This document shows, piece after piece, positions 1-9,097 of a stretch of DNA of 64,000 bases. The notes under the pieces are model-generated. The model searched no databases. It saw nothing but the letters and a program-made list of their open reading frames with translations, and was not told the origin of the DNA. The DNA comes from Bacteroidota bacterium. GTDB taxonomy: Bacteria > Bacteroidota > Bacteroidia > Chitinophagales > Chitinophagaceae. The stretch lies in NCBI GenBank assembly GCA_018268085.1, contig JAFDXE010000005.1, forward strand, positions 102,132 through 166,131, written 5' to 3'. The stretch's first letter is position 1. Every line of letters starts with the position of its first letter. A program made the translations under genes and the position numbers.

Positions 1-51
1 ATATTTTTTTATAATTAATTTGCATGTTCACCTGTTTAAAATATACAAAGT

Positions 52-1077
52 ATGGAAATAGGAATTGGGATGTTTGGAGATTTATCTGTTGATGAACAAG
101 GTAAACGCAAGTCTGCCGCATTAAGATTACAGGAATTAATTGAAGAAATAAAACTCGCTGATGAAACAGGCCTGGATGTATTTGCATTGGGCGAACATCA
201 CCGGGAAGACTATGTAATTTCATCCCCTGAAATTGTAATGGCTGCTGCTGCTACGGTTACAAAGAAGATAAAACTGGCGAGTGCCGTAACTGTTTTAAGT
301 TCTGCCGATCCGGTAAAAGTGTATGAAGATTTTGCAACGGTAGATCTGTTATCTCATGGTAGAGCAGAGATTATGGCAGGTCGGGGAAGTTTTATTGAAT
401 CTTTTCCGCTGTTCGGGTATGATCTGCGTGATTACGACCGGTTGTTTGAAGAAAAACTGGATCTCCTGCTAAAAATAAATGAGCAGGAAACGGTTAATTG
501 GAAAGGAACCTTGAGAGCGCCACTGGTAAACCAGAAAGTGTTACCCCGTGCATACAACAATCATCTTCGGGTATGGATTGCCGTTGGGGGTACACCTGAA
601 TCTGTTATTCGTGCAGGCCGGCTTGGGCTGCCATTGATCGTTGCTATTATAGGCGGATCACCCAGGCAGTTTAAGTCCCTGGTTCAGTTATATAAAGATG
701 AATATAGAAATGCCGGACACGATATTTCAAAAATGGAAGTGGGTATTCATTCACATAGTTTTGTTGCCGATAACAGCAAAGAAGCTGCTGATATTTTATT
801 TCCCTATTATTCAAAGCAAATGAGTAAAATAGGAAAAGAACGTGGATGGTCTTCTTATTCACGGGAGCAATATGAAGCCGGCAGAACAAAAGAAGGTGCA
901 TTATTTATTGGCAGCCCGGCAGAAGTGATCGATAAAATTGCATACATGAAAGAACTGTTTGGTATCACACGGTTCGTTGCACATATTGATGTGGGCGGTG
1001 CGCCTCATAAAGACCTCATGAAGACTATTGAATTATACGGAACCAAAATTGCTCCGGAACTCCGGAAGTTACAATAG
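52..1077 (+). CDS. LLM-class flavin-dependent oxidoreductase (luciferase-like)
   Basis: A 341-residue protein of the bacterial luciferase-like monooxygenase superfamily, expected to be a soluble TIM barrel that uses reduced flavin. The N-terminus (MEIGIGMFGDL), the GEHHRED motif near residue 47, the AVTVLSSADPVKVYEDFATVDLLSHGR-type segment (residues 78-103) and the MAGRGS loop are typical of the family. Length is normal. It starts only 51 bases into the window, so any upstream partner is out of view. Nothing downstream on the same strand joins it in an operon. The substrate cannot be inferred; family members range from alkanal and alkane monooxygenases to F420-dependent enzymes, but Bacteroidota members are normally FMN-type. 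Confidence 0.9.
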   Translation: MEIGIGMFGDLSVDEQGKRKSAALRLQELIEEIKLADETGLDVFALGEHHREDYVISSPEIVMAAAATVTKKIKLASAVTVLSSADPVKVYEDFATVDLLSHGRAEIMAGRGSFIESFPLFGYDLRDYDRLFEEKLDLLLKINEQETVNWKGTLRAPLVNQKVLPRAYNNHLRVWIAVGGTPESVIRAGRLGLPLIVAIIGGSPRQFKSLVQLYKDEYRNAGHDISKMEVGIHSHSFVADNSKEAADILFPYYSKQMSKIGKERGWSSYSREQYEAGRTKEGALFIGSPAEVIDKIAYMKELFGITRFVAHIDVGGAPHKDLMKTIELYGTKIAPELRKLQ

Positions 1078-1163
1078 CATAATAGCTGGCACTACAGGCT
1101 AAACGATTTCCTGTTTTATGGGAATGGGCATGCACTTAATTTACAAACGATGCAAAGAGTGCC

Positions 1164-1204
1164 AAAACAAAAAAGCCCGCGGCAATCCTACAATTACCGG
1201 GGCT
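1164..1204 (-). terminator. Rho-independent terminator-like hairpin
   Basis: Read on the minus strand, AGCCCCGG pairs with CCGCGGGCT (one bulged base, about eight pairs) and is followed by TTTTTTGTTTT. It could end transcripts coming from the minus-strand T9SS sorting-domain ORF, although it lies about 540 bases beyond that stop codon. Confidence 0.5.
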
Positions 1205-1229
1205 ATAGCGTTTATCAAAGCCTGAAACT

Positions 1230-1619
1230 CTTATGGTTTTATTTCACTGTCCTGCTTAACATCATCTGTAAGCATTTTTTTTCAGCTTCAACACAACGCC
1301 TTGTGGTTAGAGGTTGTTCAGGGGGCTGTGTTTTAAGGTTAACAATCTGAAGTGTTGCCGTGATGTTATTACTAACAGCATCTTCAGCATTTATGAACAA
1401 AACAATTTTACTTAACTGTAATTGATCCTGCTTACTACAACCTGTAAAGCAATGTTGTTTTGTTGTGTTGTGGTTCAGGGTTTCATGTATTTAAAATGAA
1501 ACTGTTTTATTAAAGAGCCTGGAGTGGTGCTACAGGCTCCCGACAATTTTTTACCGAAACGTTGAGCGCTTATGGTTTTATTTTACTGTCCTGCTTAGCA
1601 TCAACTTTGTAAGCTTTTA
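1230..1619. repeat. Pair of imperfect direct repeats, about 50 bp
   Basis: The segment 1230-1280, beginning CTTATGGTTTTATTTCACTG, recurs at 1569-1620 as CTTATGGTTTTATTTTACTG and continues with CCTGCTTA(A/G)CATCA and TGTAAGC in both copies. The two are 339 bp apart and lie in otherwise non-coding DNA. No transposase or terminal inverted repeats are visible. Confidence 0.6.
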
Positions 1620-1742
1620 TTTTAGTTCCGGTATGTTGTCTGTTCTCAAGGGTGTAAATAAATTCCGGATTAAATCTGCCCTTTGGGGCTCACAGATTAG
1701 CAAGGCCTGGAGTTGAAGATTAATCCGCAGGCATTGCTATTT

Positions 1743-1988
1743 TTAATACTTCTGCAATTTTGTTTTCTTACAATTATTCCCCTGTCGCACTTCTACAATG
1801 TATGTTCCTGCATTTAAATCAGACCCCAAACTGATATTTTTCTGATAAGGGCTCAAAATCATCTCCTTTATGAGGCCGCCATGAGATCCCAGGATCTTCA
1901 CGGTAGTTTTTGCAATCACAGAGGTTAGTATTTGTAATTTAAAATCACTAACGCTCGGATTGGGAGATATCTTTACATCAAAATTCAT
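1743..1988 (-). CDS. Orphan T9SS type A sorting domain (probable remnant)
   Basis: These 81 residues consist almost entirely of a type IX secretion C-terminal sorting domain: ISPNPS at residues 7-12, a central beta segment, and a C-terminal LNAGTYIVEVRQG...KKTKLQKY. Such domains normally sit at the end of large secreted proteins and act only after Sec export. Here there is no signal peptide and no cargo; the frame is closed by a stop 17 codons upstream of the ATG. I read it as the remnant of a deleted gene. A TAnnTTTG box and a palindrome lie 130-155 bases upstream, so it may still be transcribed. Confidence 0.55.
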   Translation of the reverse strand: MNFDVKISPNPSVSDFKLQILTSVIAKTTVKILGSHGGLIKEMILSPYQKNISLGSDLNAGTYIVEVRQGNNCKKTKLQKY

Positions 1989-2119
1989 TGAATACCAGTG
2001 GTTTAAAATAAAATTGCTGCGAGGCGGTATTTAAACAGGGAAGGGATTGCTGCAATAACTAAAGGGGTAATTTTGTAGAGATGTCAAAAGACAACCTGTA
2101 GTATCTATCCAAAACCGCT

Positions 2120-2143
2120 TGTAGTTATTATACTACAAACATA
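2120..2143 (-). promoter_or_regulatory. Palindrome next to a -7 box upstream of the orphan sorting domain
   Basis: Bases 2120-2137 read TGTAGT-N6-ACTACA, extended by one more pair outward. Bases 2136-2143, read on the minus strand, give TATGTTTG, a match to the Bacteroidota -7 box TAnnTTTG. The palindrome therefore lies where transcription should begin. No good -33 box is seen at the usual spacing. The same 18-bp arrangement occurs at 6369-6386. Confidence 0.55.
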
Positions 2144-2210
2144 GGAAAGTTTTGTAAACAAAAAACTTTTTTTAAAAAAATATTTATCCATTTTCCTGAG
2201 TTAATAGCAT

Positions 2211-2239
2211 AAAAAACCCGGCACAGAGGCACCGGGTTA
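2211..2239 (-). terminator. Rho-independent terminator of the delta-60-repeat gene
   Basis: On the minus strand, AACCCGG pairs perfectly with CCGGGTT across a 10-base loop and is followed by a TTTTTT tract. It lies about 20 bases beyond the stop codon of the 1306-residue secreted protein. Confidence 0.85.
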
Positions 2240-2257
2240 TCATAGCTGCTGGTTCGG

Positions 2258-5200
2258 TTATAATTTGATGATTTTTGAAGTGATGATGTTTTTTGCCTGG
2301 CTCAGTTCAACCAGGTAAGCGCCTGCTGGCAGTGAATTTCCAATGGTTATCCTGCTGTTGGCATTCATATTTGTTTCACTCATACATCTACCGGTTATAT
2401 CCAATACCCTCACATGTACCAATCCTTTTTCGGTGCTGTTTACCTGCACATTAAAAATGGAATGAGATGGGTTAGGATAAACTTTTACTTCCAGATCTTT
2501 TGGATCGACTGTATTGTTTGCCTGTTTTACATCCGAATCGGTAGTTTTTGCATAAGGTGACGGTGGCGCACAAACGCTTAAACTTACAGCAATTTTTCTA
2601 ACAGTACTGGCACCACAGGTGTTATAGGAATGAAGAGACACATAGCCGTTTACAGCTCCTGCACCGTAGTTAACGGTAATGCTGGTAGTTCCCTGTCCTG
2701 AAGATATTATTCCTCCCGAAGGCACGGCCCACAAAACGGAAGTAGCATTTGCCGGTATAGCGGCAATGGAATAAGTATAAATTTTTTCCGGGCAATCAGA
2801 TACCAGCGTTGTTGTAATGGCGCCTGGCGTTTGAGCGGCTGCTGCTTTTACATTGAGTGTTTTAGGTGTACTTGTTCCGCAGCCGTTTGTTGCGGTAACT
2901 GAAATCGTTCCGGTAGAAAACCCTGAAGGGAAATAGAAAGAAATGGAATTGGTTCCCTGGCCTGTAACTGAAGAGGCACCTGCAGGAATAGACCAGTTAT
3001 ACGTAATGCCTGCAACGGCAGAAACTGTGTACACAGCCGGTGCACCTGTAGGCGACGGAAGTACATAATCGCAAACATACACCGGGCCACTGATGGTAGC
3101 TGGTGCTGATGCAGGAACAACGTTAATATTTAAAGTTCTTGTGCTGCTGGATCCGCAATCATTAATGGCTTGCACAGCAATCTGGCTGCTGGTAAAACCA
3201 TTCGCAAATGCAACATTAATGATGGTATCGTTCACTCCCGGTCCGTTTGGATGGGTAACGGTAGTTGTGCCTGCCTGCGTAACCCAGTTGTATGAAGTAG
3301 CAGCAGTAACCTTGTTTATTTTATAAGTTATTGTGTTGGATGTTCCCAAAACAGAACAAACACTGCTATTACTTGCAGTAATCATACCCGGGGCAGATGG
3401 AGCCGTTACTTTAACTGTAACAGACTTTGTTGCATTAAGTCCGCATGATGCATTCACAACATGTGCATATACTGCGCCTGCAGAAAAATTACCAGCAAAA
3501 TGAATGCTGACCTGGCTGGTACCTTGTCCGCCTGCAATCGACATAGTAGAAGATGAACTTACAGACCACGTGATGGCAGATCCTGCTGGTGCTGTGATCC
3601 TATATGTTGCATTTGTGTTTGCACTAACAAACTGGCAGGCTCTGTCGGGACCAACAATATTTCCTGCTCCAATCGTTAATATGAGCGTATCTACTGTAGT
3701 TCCGTTTGGATGAACTACCGTTGCCGTATAAACGCCAGTAGCAGTATAATTGTTTCCATTCCAAACATAAGGCAATTCACTTGCACAAATGGTAGCTGTT
3801 GTGGTTGTTGGGGTTGCCGGTGCTCCTGAATCATCAATGAAGATGCGTGCAATCCTGTTTTTTCCCGTACCGTTATATGAAGTGAAATTACCGGCAATGT
3901 ATAAACGTGCTTCACCGTTTTCAATAGTCAGGCTATTGATGCTTATGCTATTTGCTCCTGTTCCGGCAACATTAAAGTTATTGTCTATCGTTCCGTTTGA
4001 ATTCAATCTTATCAGTCCGCCGGCACTTATTCCATTGTATGAACTGAAATTTCCAGCTACCAGTATTTTGCCGTTTGATAAAACAGTTATGCTGTTAATG
4101 GTTCCGTTTGCTCCTGAACCACCGGCATTAAAATCAACATCTACATCACCATCACTTGTAAGGCGCATGATACGGTTTACATTGATTGTATTAGATGCAG
4201 TGCGGTAATTGGTAAAATCTCCGCCGGCCAGTATTTTTCCATCGGCCTGTATAGCCACGGCATTCACATCTCCGCCAAATGCACCGATGTTTAAAATGCT
4301 GCCACCTTCATCTGTAAATGTACCATTGAAAGTCTGGTCTCTTTTACCGTCGCTGTTCAGCCTTGCGATGTTGCTGTAAGAGGGCGCACCTCCTGTTCCG
4401 GAAATGCGTGTAAAGTGACCACCGGCAATTATCTTACCATCCGTTTGAACGGCCATTGAAAATATCTGCGGAATGTCGTAAGGAATGGTAGTTGCAAATG
4501 TGGCGGTGAAACTGTTGTCGATACTTCCGTCTGCATTCAAACAACGCATAGACCCTGTATTTGCATCTCCAACCAATATTTTACCATCTGCACGAACCAC
4601 GATTGAATTTATCCAATTATAATTCTGAAAAGTTGGATTGAAGGAGGCGTCAACCGTACCATTACTGTTCAGCCGAACCATTTGGTTGTGAGCCGCTCCA
4701 TTGTACACATTGAAATAACCGGCAATAATAATTTTTCCGTCGGGTTGAACGGCAACCGCATTTACAGCTGCATTTGTTCCGGATCCGGTAATGAAAGTGG
4801 GATCAATTGTTCCGTTGGTATTCAGCCTCACGATATGATTGGCTACAACGCCATTGAAGGAATTAAAATATCCCCCAACAATAATTTTACCATCAGCCTG
4901 AACAGCCGTTGTGTTTATTATTTTGGAAGATCCGGTAGCTGAAGTATTAAGAACGAAATTCACATCATCGTCACCGTTAGTATTGTATCGTTTAATTTTA
5001 AAATCTTTTGTTCCCAGGTAATACGGGGCTGTTACACTTCGGAAACTCACCTGCCATTTTACAGATTCAGCAGAAACAATTTTACCATCAGCCTGCACAG
5101 CCAGTGCATATACGTTTTGATTAAGATTGTCTATATCAAAATAATAACTAAAGCCTGCATCAACGGATCCGTTTGTATTTAAACGTTCAATTTTTTTTCC

Positions 5201-6178
5201 GGCCATGTACGTATATCTTTCATAATAAGTGCCATTACCTACCAGTATTTTACCATCTGCCTGTAAGCTGATTACATTTACCTGTTCATAAACGGGAGAA
5301 CTAAATCCTGCATCCACAGAACCATTTGAATTCAGCCGTACCACAGATCCATAATAAAAATCCGGAGCATACAATAATCCGCCTACCAGTATTTTACCAT
5401 CTGTTTGTAATGTGATGGCTTTTACAACCGCATTTATACCTGAAGCAGCAATAGTAAACGTAGGGTCTGTTGCGCCGCTGGTAGTTAATCTTGTAAGAAA
5501 TCCTGAAGCCTGCATACCTGCCAGGATCTTGTTATCTGTTTGTACCGCAATATCATTAACGGTACTTCCAATTCCAACAGGAGAAAATAAGGCATCTTTT
5601 GATCCATCAGCGTTTAAGCGTACCAGGTAGTTTGCTGCAGATCCGTTGTATGTAGTGAAATTTCCACCCACCAGTATTTTTCCGTCTGCCTGAACTGTTA
5701 CTATGTTTACACTATCGTTAAATCCCGAACCCACACTAAAACCTCCATCAATTGATCCATCTGCATTTAATCGCACCAGTTTTGCTTTGCTGCTTCCGTT
5801 AAAGCTGTTAAACTTACCGGCAACCAGTATTTTACCATCGGGCTGCAATGCCACTTTATAAACCGGTCCATCAGCACCGGCTCCACCAATATTAAATGTT
5901 GCGTCAACAGATCCGTCTGCATTGATCCTTTCAATACGATTTGCGGTTGTTCCATTAAAGCTATTGAAGAGGCCGCCCAGGATTATTTTCCCATCGGGTT
6001 GAATGGCAAGTGTGCGTACATCATTGTCGGCACCTTCTGTAGTATTGATACCATGATCCGCCAGGTTAAAGGATGGATCTATATGCCCTGATTGAGCAGA
6101 GGTATGTACTGATAACAAAATACTCAGCATTGAAAATAGGAATACAACGAGGTTGTTTTTGGGGGAGAAATGTTTCAT
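2258..6178 (-). CDS. Secreted delta-60-repeat / PKD-like protein with T9SS sorting domain
   Basis: A 1306-residue cell-surface or secreted protein. Residues 1-29 form a Sec signal peptide ending near HTSAQSG. From about 30 to 790 there are at least 13 copies of a roughly 55-60 residue repeat with the core QxDGKI(L/I)(V/A)GGxF...RLNxDGSxDxxF, the delta-60 (DUF5122-type) repeat expected to fold as beta-propeller blades. Several Ig/PKD-like domains with conserved cysteines follow (about 840-1220). The last 75 residues are a type A sorting domain (VYPNPSHSIFNV, then LPAGAYLVEL and TSKIIKL). The function is unknown; such proteins are often adhesive or structural. It stands alone, with its own promoter (6392-6423) and terminator. 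Confidence 0.9.
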   Translation of the reverse strand: MKHFSPKNNLVVFLFSMLSILLSVHTSAQSGHIDPSFNLADHGINTTEGADNDVRTLAIQPDGKIILGGLFNSFNGTTANRIERINADGSVDATFNIGGAGADGPVYKVALQPDGKILVAGKFNSFNGSSKAKLVRLNADGSIDGGFSVGSGFNDSVNIVTVQADGKILVGGNFTTYNGSAANYLVRLNADGSKDALFSPVGIGSTVNDIAVQTDNKILAGMQASGFLTRLTTSGATDPTFTIAASGINAVVKAITLQTDGKILVGGLLYAPDFYYGSVVRLNSNGSVDAGFSSPVYEQVNVISLQADGKILVGNGTYYERYTYMAGKKIERLNTNGSVDAGFSYYFDIDNLNQNVYALAVQADGKIVSAESVKWQVSFRSVTAPYYLGTKDFKIKRYNTNGDDDVNFVLNTSATGSSKIINTTAVQADGKIIVGGYFNSFNGVVANHIVRLNTNGTIDPTFITGSGTNAAVNAVAVQPDGKIIIAGYFNVYNGAAHNQMVRLNSNGTVDASFNPTFQNYNWINSIVVRADGKILVGDANTGSMRCLNADGSIDNSFTATFATTIPYDIPQIFSMAVQTDGKIIAGGHFTRISGTGGAPSYSNIARLNSDGKRDQTFNGTFTDEGGSILNIGAFGGDVNAVAIQADGKILAGGDFTNYRTASNTINVNRIMRLTSDGDVDVDFNAGGSGANGTINSITVLSNGKILVAGNFSSYNGISAGGLIRLNSNGTIDNNFNVAGTGANSISINSLTIENGEARLYIAGNFTSYNGTGKNRIARIFIDDSGAPATPTTTTATICASELPYVWNGNNYTATGVYTATVVHPNGTTVDTLILTIGAGNIVGPDRACQFVSANTNATYRITAPAGSAITWSVSSSSTMSIAGGQGTSQVSIHFAGNFSAGAVYAHVVNASCGLNATKSVTVKVTAPSAPGMITASNSSVCSVLGTSNTITYKINKVTAATSYNWVTQAGTTTVTHPNGPGVNDTIINVAFANGFTSSQIAVQAINDCGSSSTRTLNINVVPASAPATISGPVYVCDYVLPSPTGAPAVYTVSAVAGITYNWSIPAGASSVTGQGTNSISFYFPSGFSTGTISVTATNGCGTSTPKTLNVKAAAAQTPGAITTTLVSDCPEKIYTYSIAAIPANATSVLWAVPSGGIISSGQGTTSITVNYGAGAVNGYVSLHSYNTCGASTVRKIAVSLSVCAPPSPYAKTTDSDVKQANNTVDPKDLEVKVYPNPSHSIFNVQVNSTEKGLVHVRVLDITGRCMSETNMNANSRITIGNSLPAGAYLVELSQAKNIITSKIIKL

Positions 6179-6670
6179 TGTGGTGGTTATTTATTGTATA
6201 TGGAGGTTTTGAATATCCCGGAACCGGTATTCATGGAGTTGCAAAAGAGGAAGCAGGAAGTCCTGATCTACTTATGTATTAGATTTCAGCTATTGATAGG
6301 AATTTGGTAAGAGGTAAGATAGAGGAGTTAAGCAGTAATTCGGGGGATCTTGGGTTTCGGTGGCAGCATGTAGTATTAGTACTACAGATAGCAAAAGTAG
6401 CGGAAAAAAGCTGACAGTACAATATTTTGCAAAACAAATTTCAACCATCAGTTTAAAATAATTATTGTAAACCAGCTATTTGCGCAAGGCAAAATGGTAG
6501 CTTTTACTTGAATATGGTAATTGTTTTGAAGTTTGCTTAAAAAATACCCTGACGTTTCATACATCATACCTTCAACTGTTGCCGGCCTTCCGCTCTTTAC
6601 AGGCAAAGCCGGCTATTTTGATGTTGGAATTACCTTTTATTATGTACTTTAAGGGAGAATAACTGAATCC
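6179..6670. other. Divergent intergenic region between T9SS gene and histidine kinase
   Basis: About 490 bases separate the two divergent genes. They hold the minus-strand promoter and palindrome at 6369-6423. Nearer the kinase are two copies of GCCGGC (6581-6586 and 6608-6613) that could pair across a 21-base loop. No convincing plus-strand TAnnTTTG box was found for the kinase, and no RNA gene or ORF was recognised. Confidence 0.5.
6369..6423 (-). promoter_or_regulatory. Promoter and overlapping palindrome of the delta-60-repeat gene
   Basis: On the minus strand, ATTG at 6420-6423 (a -33-like box), 20 bases of spacer and TACTTTTG at 6392-6399 (exact TAnnTTTG) form a good Bacteroidota promoter. 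The predicted start of transcription, near 6385, falls inside a perfect palindrome, TGTAGTA-N4-TACTACA (6369-6386). It could be an operator or a 5' RNA hairpin. The start codon lies 190 bases further downstream. Confidence 0.65.
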
Positions 6671-8590
6671 ATGCTGCAGAGTTTTTGTAAGGTTTTATTG
6701 CTTTTATTGATGCTGTTTTGCAATAACAGGGTGTATGCACAAACGCGTACCATTGATCATATTCGCAGGCAATTTATTACGGCAGGTAACGAAAGGGAGA
6801 TAAAGCAGGCTATTCTTTCCATGTGCGACCAGTTTTATTCTTTAAGCTCAGATAGCCTCACCAGGTATATAAACCTCGGTAAACAATATTTTTCACCGGG
6901 TTCAGATGAGTATTTGAAGATCATGAATTTCTATAGTTTCCTGTTATTTAAGAGCGGAAAATACCATGAGGGCATTGAGTTTAGCGACAGCATTTTGAAG
7001 TTATATAAAATCAGGAACCGGGTTGATCCCGTAGCCATGGAATTGATGAGTACCTACGGGGGCGGATTGATCCGAAACGGTGATAATAAAGAATCAATTG
7101 AACATACTTTTAATGTACTGGAAAAAGCAGAGAAGGCCAATGATACTTTAACTGTTATAAAATCTTATGTGTTACTGGGCTGGGCCAATATGGAACTTAA
7201 CCAGTATACAGAATCAATCAGATGGTTGCAGAAAGGATTGAACTATACAAAGAATGGAAAAATATTTTCAAATGTACCCTTCCTGTTTTCGAATATTGCT
7301 TCCTGTTATAATAATATCGGAAAGTATGATTCCGCTTTATACTTCATAAACATTTCTCTTAAATATAACCAGGAACAGGAAAACCTTACCGGTATAGCAA
7401 ATTCACTGAACATACGTGGTGATATTTATATAAACCGCAATAACCCGGCTGCTGCTGAAAAAGATATGGAAGATGCACTGGCATGCCGTCGTAAGATCGG
7501 CGACCTGCTGTACCTTACTTCCGATATGGCGCAATTGTCTGCATTTTATGCTTCCGTAAACGAAACCGGCAAAGGAATTCTCATTGCAAAGGAAGGGATA
7601 GATATCGCTTCTAAAAACCGGAGCCTGAATAAACTTATTTTTCTTTATTCCTCCCTGGCAGAAAATTATAAAGTGGCGAAAATGCCCTCACAATATGCTT
7701 CATCACTGGAAACCATCATAAGGCTGAAGGATTCTTTATATAAAAGAAATTCCGGCGAAGCTATTGCTGAGATGGAAGTGAAGTACCAGCTCCAGAAGCA
7801 ACAGAATATAATCAGTAAGCAAAATTATGCGCTTACCCGGAGCCGTTATCTCATCATCGGATCGGTTATTTTATTTATACCGGGAATAATTTTAGCCTGG
7901 GTATTGTACCGTAACTACCGCTTGTCGCAACAAAAGAAAATGGAAACCGCAATGGCTGCACAAAAATTACTTTCGGTAAAGGCAATTGAAACAGCCCGTG
8001 AACAGGAGCGTAAAAGAATTGCTGCCGATCTTCACGACAACCTGGGTTCTTATGCGGCCGCTATTTCTGCCAATGTAAAGTACCTGCAGGATATTGATGT
8101 TGAAGAGAGCAATGTTAATCTGCAACAGCTCGATGCCAATGCTCAGAGTATGGTTACTCAGTTGAGTGATACAATATGGGTTTTAAAGAATGAACACCTT
8201 CCGATCACCGGCCTGGCCGACAGATTCAAACTATGGCTGTTGCGAATCATGGAAAACTATCCGAAAATTCAGTACCATTACCATGAACGCATTGAAGAAG
8301 ACATAGCATTTACGCCGGCACGTATACTTCATATTTTTTTAATACTGAAAGAATGTGTGAACAATGCACTAAAACACAGCGGGTGCTCCGCATTGCATAT
8401 TGATTTTTACAGTTGCAACCATTGGGTGATCACCATCAGCGATAATGGTTCCGGTTTTGAAGCAATCCAGTATGCAAGGGGAAGTGGAATTGATAATATT
8501 AAAAATCGTGCAGCAGCATCGGGCTGGAAGGTTAACTGGGAGAAAAATGAACCCAACGGTACCAAAGTGATCATCACAGGTAACGGCTAA
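6671..8590 (+). CDS. TPR-containing sensor histidine kinase (HisKA_3 / NarX type)
   Basis: A 639-residue membrane sensor kinase. Residues 1-24 form a signal peptide (cleavage near VYAQ), and about 40-370 are helical TPR-like repeats predicted to be periplasmic. One membrane helix (about 391-412) and a short coiled coil follow. The phospho-acceptor helix is EQERKRIAADLHDNLG with His at about 455, which marks the HisKA_3 family that pairs with LuxR/NarL response regulators. The ATPase domain shows the N box NNALKHS, ISDNGSGF and GSGIDNIKNR. No response regulator gene is adjacent, so it is an orphan here. It is divergent from the delta-60-repeat gene, whose promoter carries a palindrome that a partner regulator could bind (inference). 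Confidence 0.9.
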   Translation: MLQSFCKVLLLLLMLFCNNRVYAQTRTIDHIRRQFITAGNEREIKQAILSMCDQFYSLSSDSLTRYINLGKQYFSPGSDEYLKIMNFYSFLLFKSGKYHEGIEFSDSILKLYKIRNRVDPVAMELMSTYGGGLIRNGDNKESIEHTFNVLEKAEKANDTLTVIKSYVLLGWANMELNQYTESIRWLQKGLNYTKNGKIFSNVPFLFSNIASCYNNIGKYDSALYFINISLKYNQEQENLTGIANSLNIRGDIYINRNNPAAAEKDMEDALACRRKIGDLLYLTSDMAQLSAFYASVNETGKGILIAKEGIDIASKNRSLNKLIFLYSSLAENYKVAKMPSQYASSLETIIRLKDSLYKRNSGEAIAEMEVKYQLQKQQNIISKQNYALTRSRYLIIGSVILFIPGIILAWVLYRNYRLSQQKKMETAMAAQKLLSVKAIETAREQERKRIAADLHDNLGSYAAAISANVKYLQDIDVEESNVNLQQLDANAQSMVTQLSDTIWVLKNEHLPITGLADRFKLWLLRIMENYPKIQYHYHERIEEDIAFTPARILHIFLILKECVNNALKHSGCSALHIDFYSCNHWVITISDNGSGFEAIQYARGSGIDNIKNRAAASGWKVNWEKNEPNGTKVIITGNG

Positions 8591-8600
8591 TGTTAATCAG

Positions 8601-9020
8601 CTATATCTCCTTCGTAAAATGATATCCCCGGATGATAAATCCTTTCTTCATGTACAGGCGATGCGCCGGATGACGGTGTGTTCCCGAATCCAGCGTTACT
8701 GTTTTGTATCCGTACTTCTTTGCAATATCATCAACATAATCGAGTAACATACTGCCGCAACCTTTACCGCGATAAGCATCAAGCGTTGACAGATCATCGA
8801 TGTAAATATGTTTGCCGTTAAATAAAAACTGCAGGTGCCTGAAACCAATTACGGATACCACTTTGCCGGCGTCTTCCACATAAGCCATTTTATATCCCTG
8901 GCTCATCATTTCAGTTACGAGTGCAACATAGTTTTCTGCAACAAGATGCGGACGCAGTAAATGCATCACTTCCCATGTTTGCTGAATATCGGATGCCGTA
9001 GATACTTCTTTTACCTGCAT
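8601..9020 (-). CDS. GNAT family N-acetyltransferase
   Basis: A 139-residue single-domain acetyltransferase. The acetyl-CoA loop is AYRGKGCGSMLLDYV (about residues 81-95), preceded by the beta strand YIDDLSTL and followed by LDSGTHRHPAHRLYMKKGF, the usual C-terminal GNAT pattern in which an H/N...LYxKxGF segment ends the fold. Length is typical of the stand-alone family. It is convergent with the histidine kinase, with 10 bases between the stops. The substrate is unknown. Confidence 0.88.
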   Translation of the reverse strand: MQVKEVSTASDIQQTWEVMHLLRPHLVAENYVALVTEMMSQGYKMAYVEDAGKVVSVIGFRHLQFLFNGKHIYIDDLSTLDAYRGKGCGSMLLDYVDDIAKKYGYKTVTLDSGTHRHPAHRLYMKKGFIIRGYHFTKEI

Positions 9021-9097
9021 ATATTTTTATTTGCAAGTTAATAGCAACCCGGGTTGAATTGCTGTATCAGTTGTTGAATTATATGCTGTATCAGTGA

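Larger units (their letters stand above)
1078..1742. other. Intergenic region without a credible gene
   Basis: About 660 bases lie between the convergent oxidoreductase and the orphan T9SS sorting domain. A 66-codon frame at 1150-1350 has no recognisable features and biased composition, so I do not call it. The stretch holds a minus-strand terminator-like hairpin (1164-1204), a pair of about 50-bp direct repeats (1230 and 1569) and a perfect 7-bp stem GAGCCTG/CAGGCTC near 1518-1540. It may be decayed sequence from a formerly larger T9SS gene. Confidence 0.5.

Noticed and set aside
1150..1350. 66-codon plus-strand frame
   Set aside because: No homology, no promoter or ribosome site, and it covers the terminator-like hairpin and one of the direct repeats.
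2300..6100. Regularly spaced DNA repeats that could look like a repeat array
   Set aside because: They are the coding DNA of the delta-60 protein repeats: the spacing is about 170 bases, the copies are diverged and the reading frame is intact, so it is not a CRISPR array.
6581..6613. GCCGGC inverted pair upstream of the histidine kinase
   Set aside because: Only six pairs with a 21-base loop and no U-tract; too weak to call as terminator or operator.
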